Shown piece by piece: positions 30,828-31,076 of a DNA stretch of 31,076 nucleotides. The notes below the pieces were generated by a model. It saw nothing but the letters and a program-made list of their open reading frames with translations. It was not told where the DNA came from and did not search any database. The stretch's first letter is position 1; every line of letters begins with the position of its first letter. Both the position numbers and the translations under genes were made by a program. The stretch comes from CAYIYO01 sp964367715 (GTDB lineage Bacteria; Chlamydiota; Chlamydiia; Chlamydiales; Criblamydiaceae), in contig CAYIYO010000020.1 in the NCBI GenBank assembly GCA_964367715.1, positions 1 to 31,076 of the forward strand, written 5' to 3'.

Positions 30828-31076
30828 ATGAAATCAGCAGAAATTTCAGGTGGACAGCCATTAGATGGCTGGAAAAAAGCAGCGATTGCAATGGCAGTCG
30901 TTGGTGGAGTATTAGGTGGAGTAGCTCTAGTAACAGCAGCGGTTGCACTGACAGTTTTGTTTGCACCGGCAATTATCCCTGCGGCAGCAATCGGCTTTGC
31001 AGCAACCGTCGTGATCGCAAGCATGGGGACAGTGGGCTTATTTATCCCCACTATGATTGCGGGTGCACTTGCCGTT
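30828..31076 (+). CDS. Inc-like hydrophobic membrane protein, 3' end beyond window
   Basis: The frame is open from the ATG at 30828 (GGTGGG just upstream) to the window end, 83 codons. A short polar start (MKSAEISGGQPLDGWKK) is followed by a long run of small hydrophobic residues in two or three lobes (AMAVVGGVLGGVALVTAAVA; VLFAPAIIPAAAIGFAATVV; then MGTVGLFIPTMIAGALAV), the pattern of chlamydial inclusion membrane proteins, which are type III secreted and insert into the host-derived vacuole. The lipase at 16350 has a similar N-terminus. A simple membrane protein is the alternative; the C-terminus is not visible. Confidence 0.6.
   Translation, partial: MKSAEISGGQPLDGWKKAAIAMAVVGGVLGGVALVTAAVALTVLFAPAIIPAAAIGFAATVVIASMGTVGLFIPTMIAGALAV

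Noticed and set aside
1..31076. CRISPR arrays, insertion sequences, rRNA genes, complete tRNA genes
   Set aside because: No regularly spaced direct repeats, no transposase-like frame, no rRNA sequence, and only half of a tRNA were found.

Overview
The window is chromosomal DNA from a member of the Chlamydiota, most likely an environmental, amoeba-associated lineage rather than Chlamydia itself. Three things point there: two tandem ATP/ADP translocases of the energy-parasite type, a block of genes whose neighbourhoods match those I recall from Chlamydia trachomatis (rplU-rpmA-obgE; rho-coaE-polA-sppA; cysJ facing ispF; murA near argS; a DUF2709-type protein with tsaE and a dnaQ-like exonuclease; npt facing pgsA), and host-directed genes typical of protist symbionts (an F-box protein and a membrane-anchored lipase). 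I do not assign a genus. No complete rRNA or tRNA gene, insertion sequence or CRISPR array is visible.

Layout. Positions 1-489 hold almost no convincing coding sequence and end abruptly in the 3' half of a tRNA-Phe gene (490-535), followed by a strong terminator; this looks like the host-side junction of an integrated element. The core chromosome then starts: rplU, rpmA and obgE on the + strand (761-2567). A minus-strand block follows: a predicted exported protein of unknown function (2854-3687), then rho, coaE, polA, sppA and mgtE (3982-11265), read from mgtE towards rho with short gaps or overlaps and probably largely cotranscribed. Next are a Nudix hydrolase and a CysJ-type flavoreductase (+), ispF (-), murA and the EF-P lysylation radical-SAM enzyme epmB (+). 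Immediately after epmB lies a two-gene insertion, a lipase with a hydrophobic N-terminus and an F-box protein, whose 3' end runs into argS on the other strand. argS and leucine dehydrogenase form a minus-strand pair. A + strand cluster (DUF2709-type protein, tsaE, engB, dnaQ-like) is followed by ROK glucokinase and pdxH (-), then pgk and two ATP/ADP translocases (+), pgsA (-), and the start of an Inc-like hydrophobic protein cut by the window end.

Functional picture. Most genes are housekeeping: ribosome and ribosome assembly, replication and repair, transcription termination, CoA, isoprenoid, peptidoglycan and phospholipid synthesis, tRNA charging and modification. Adaptation to life in a host shows in the ATP/ADP translocases, the F-box/lipase pair and the Inc-like protein. 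A dispersed family of palindromic intergenic repeats (three two-armed copies and one half copy, sharing the end sequence CGAACGGTATA or CGTTCGGTATA) is the most notable structure that ordinary gene annotation does not explain.
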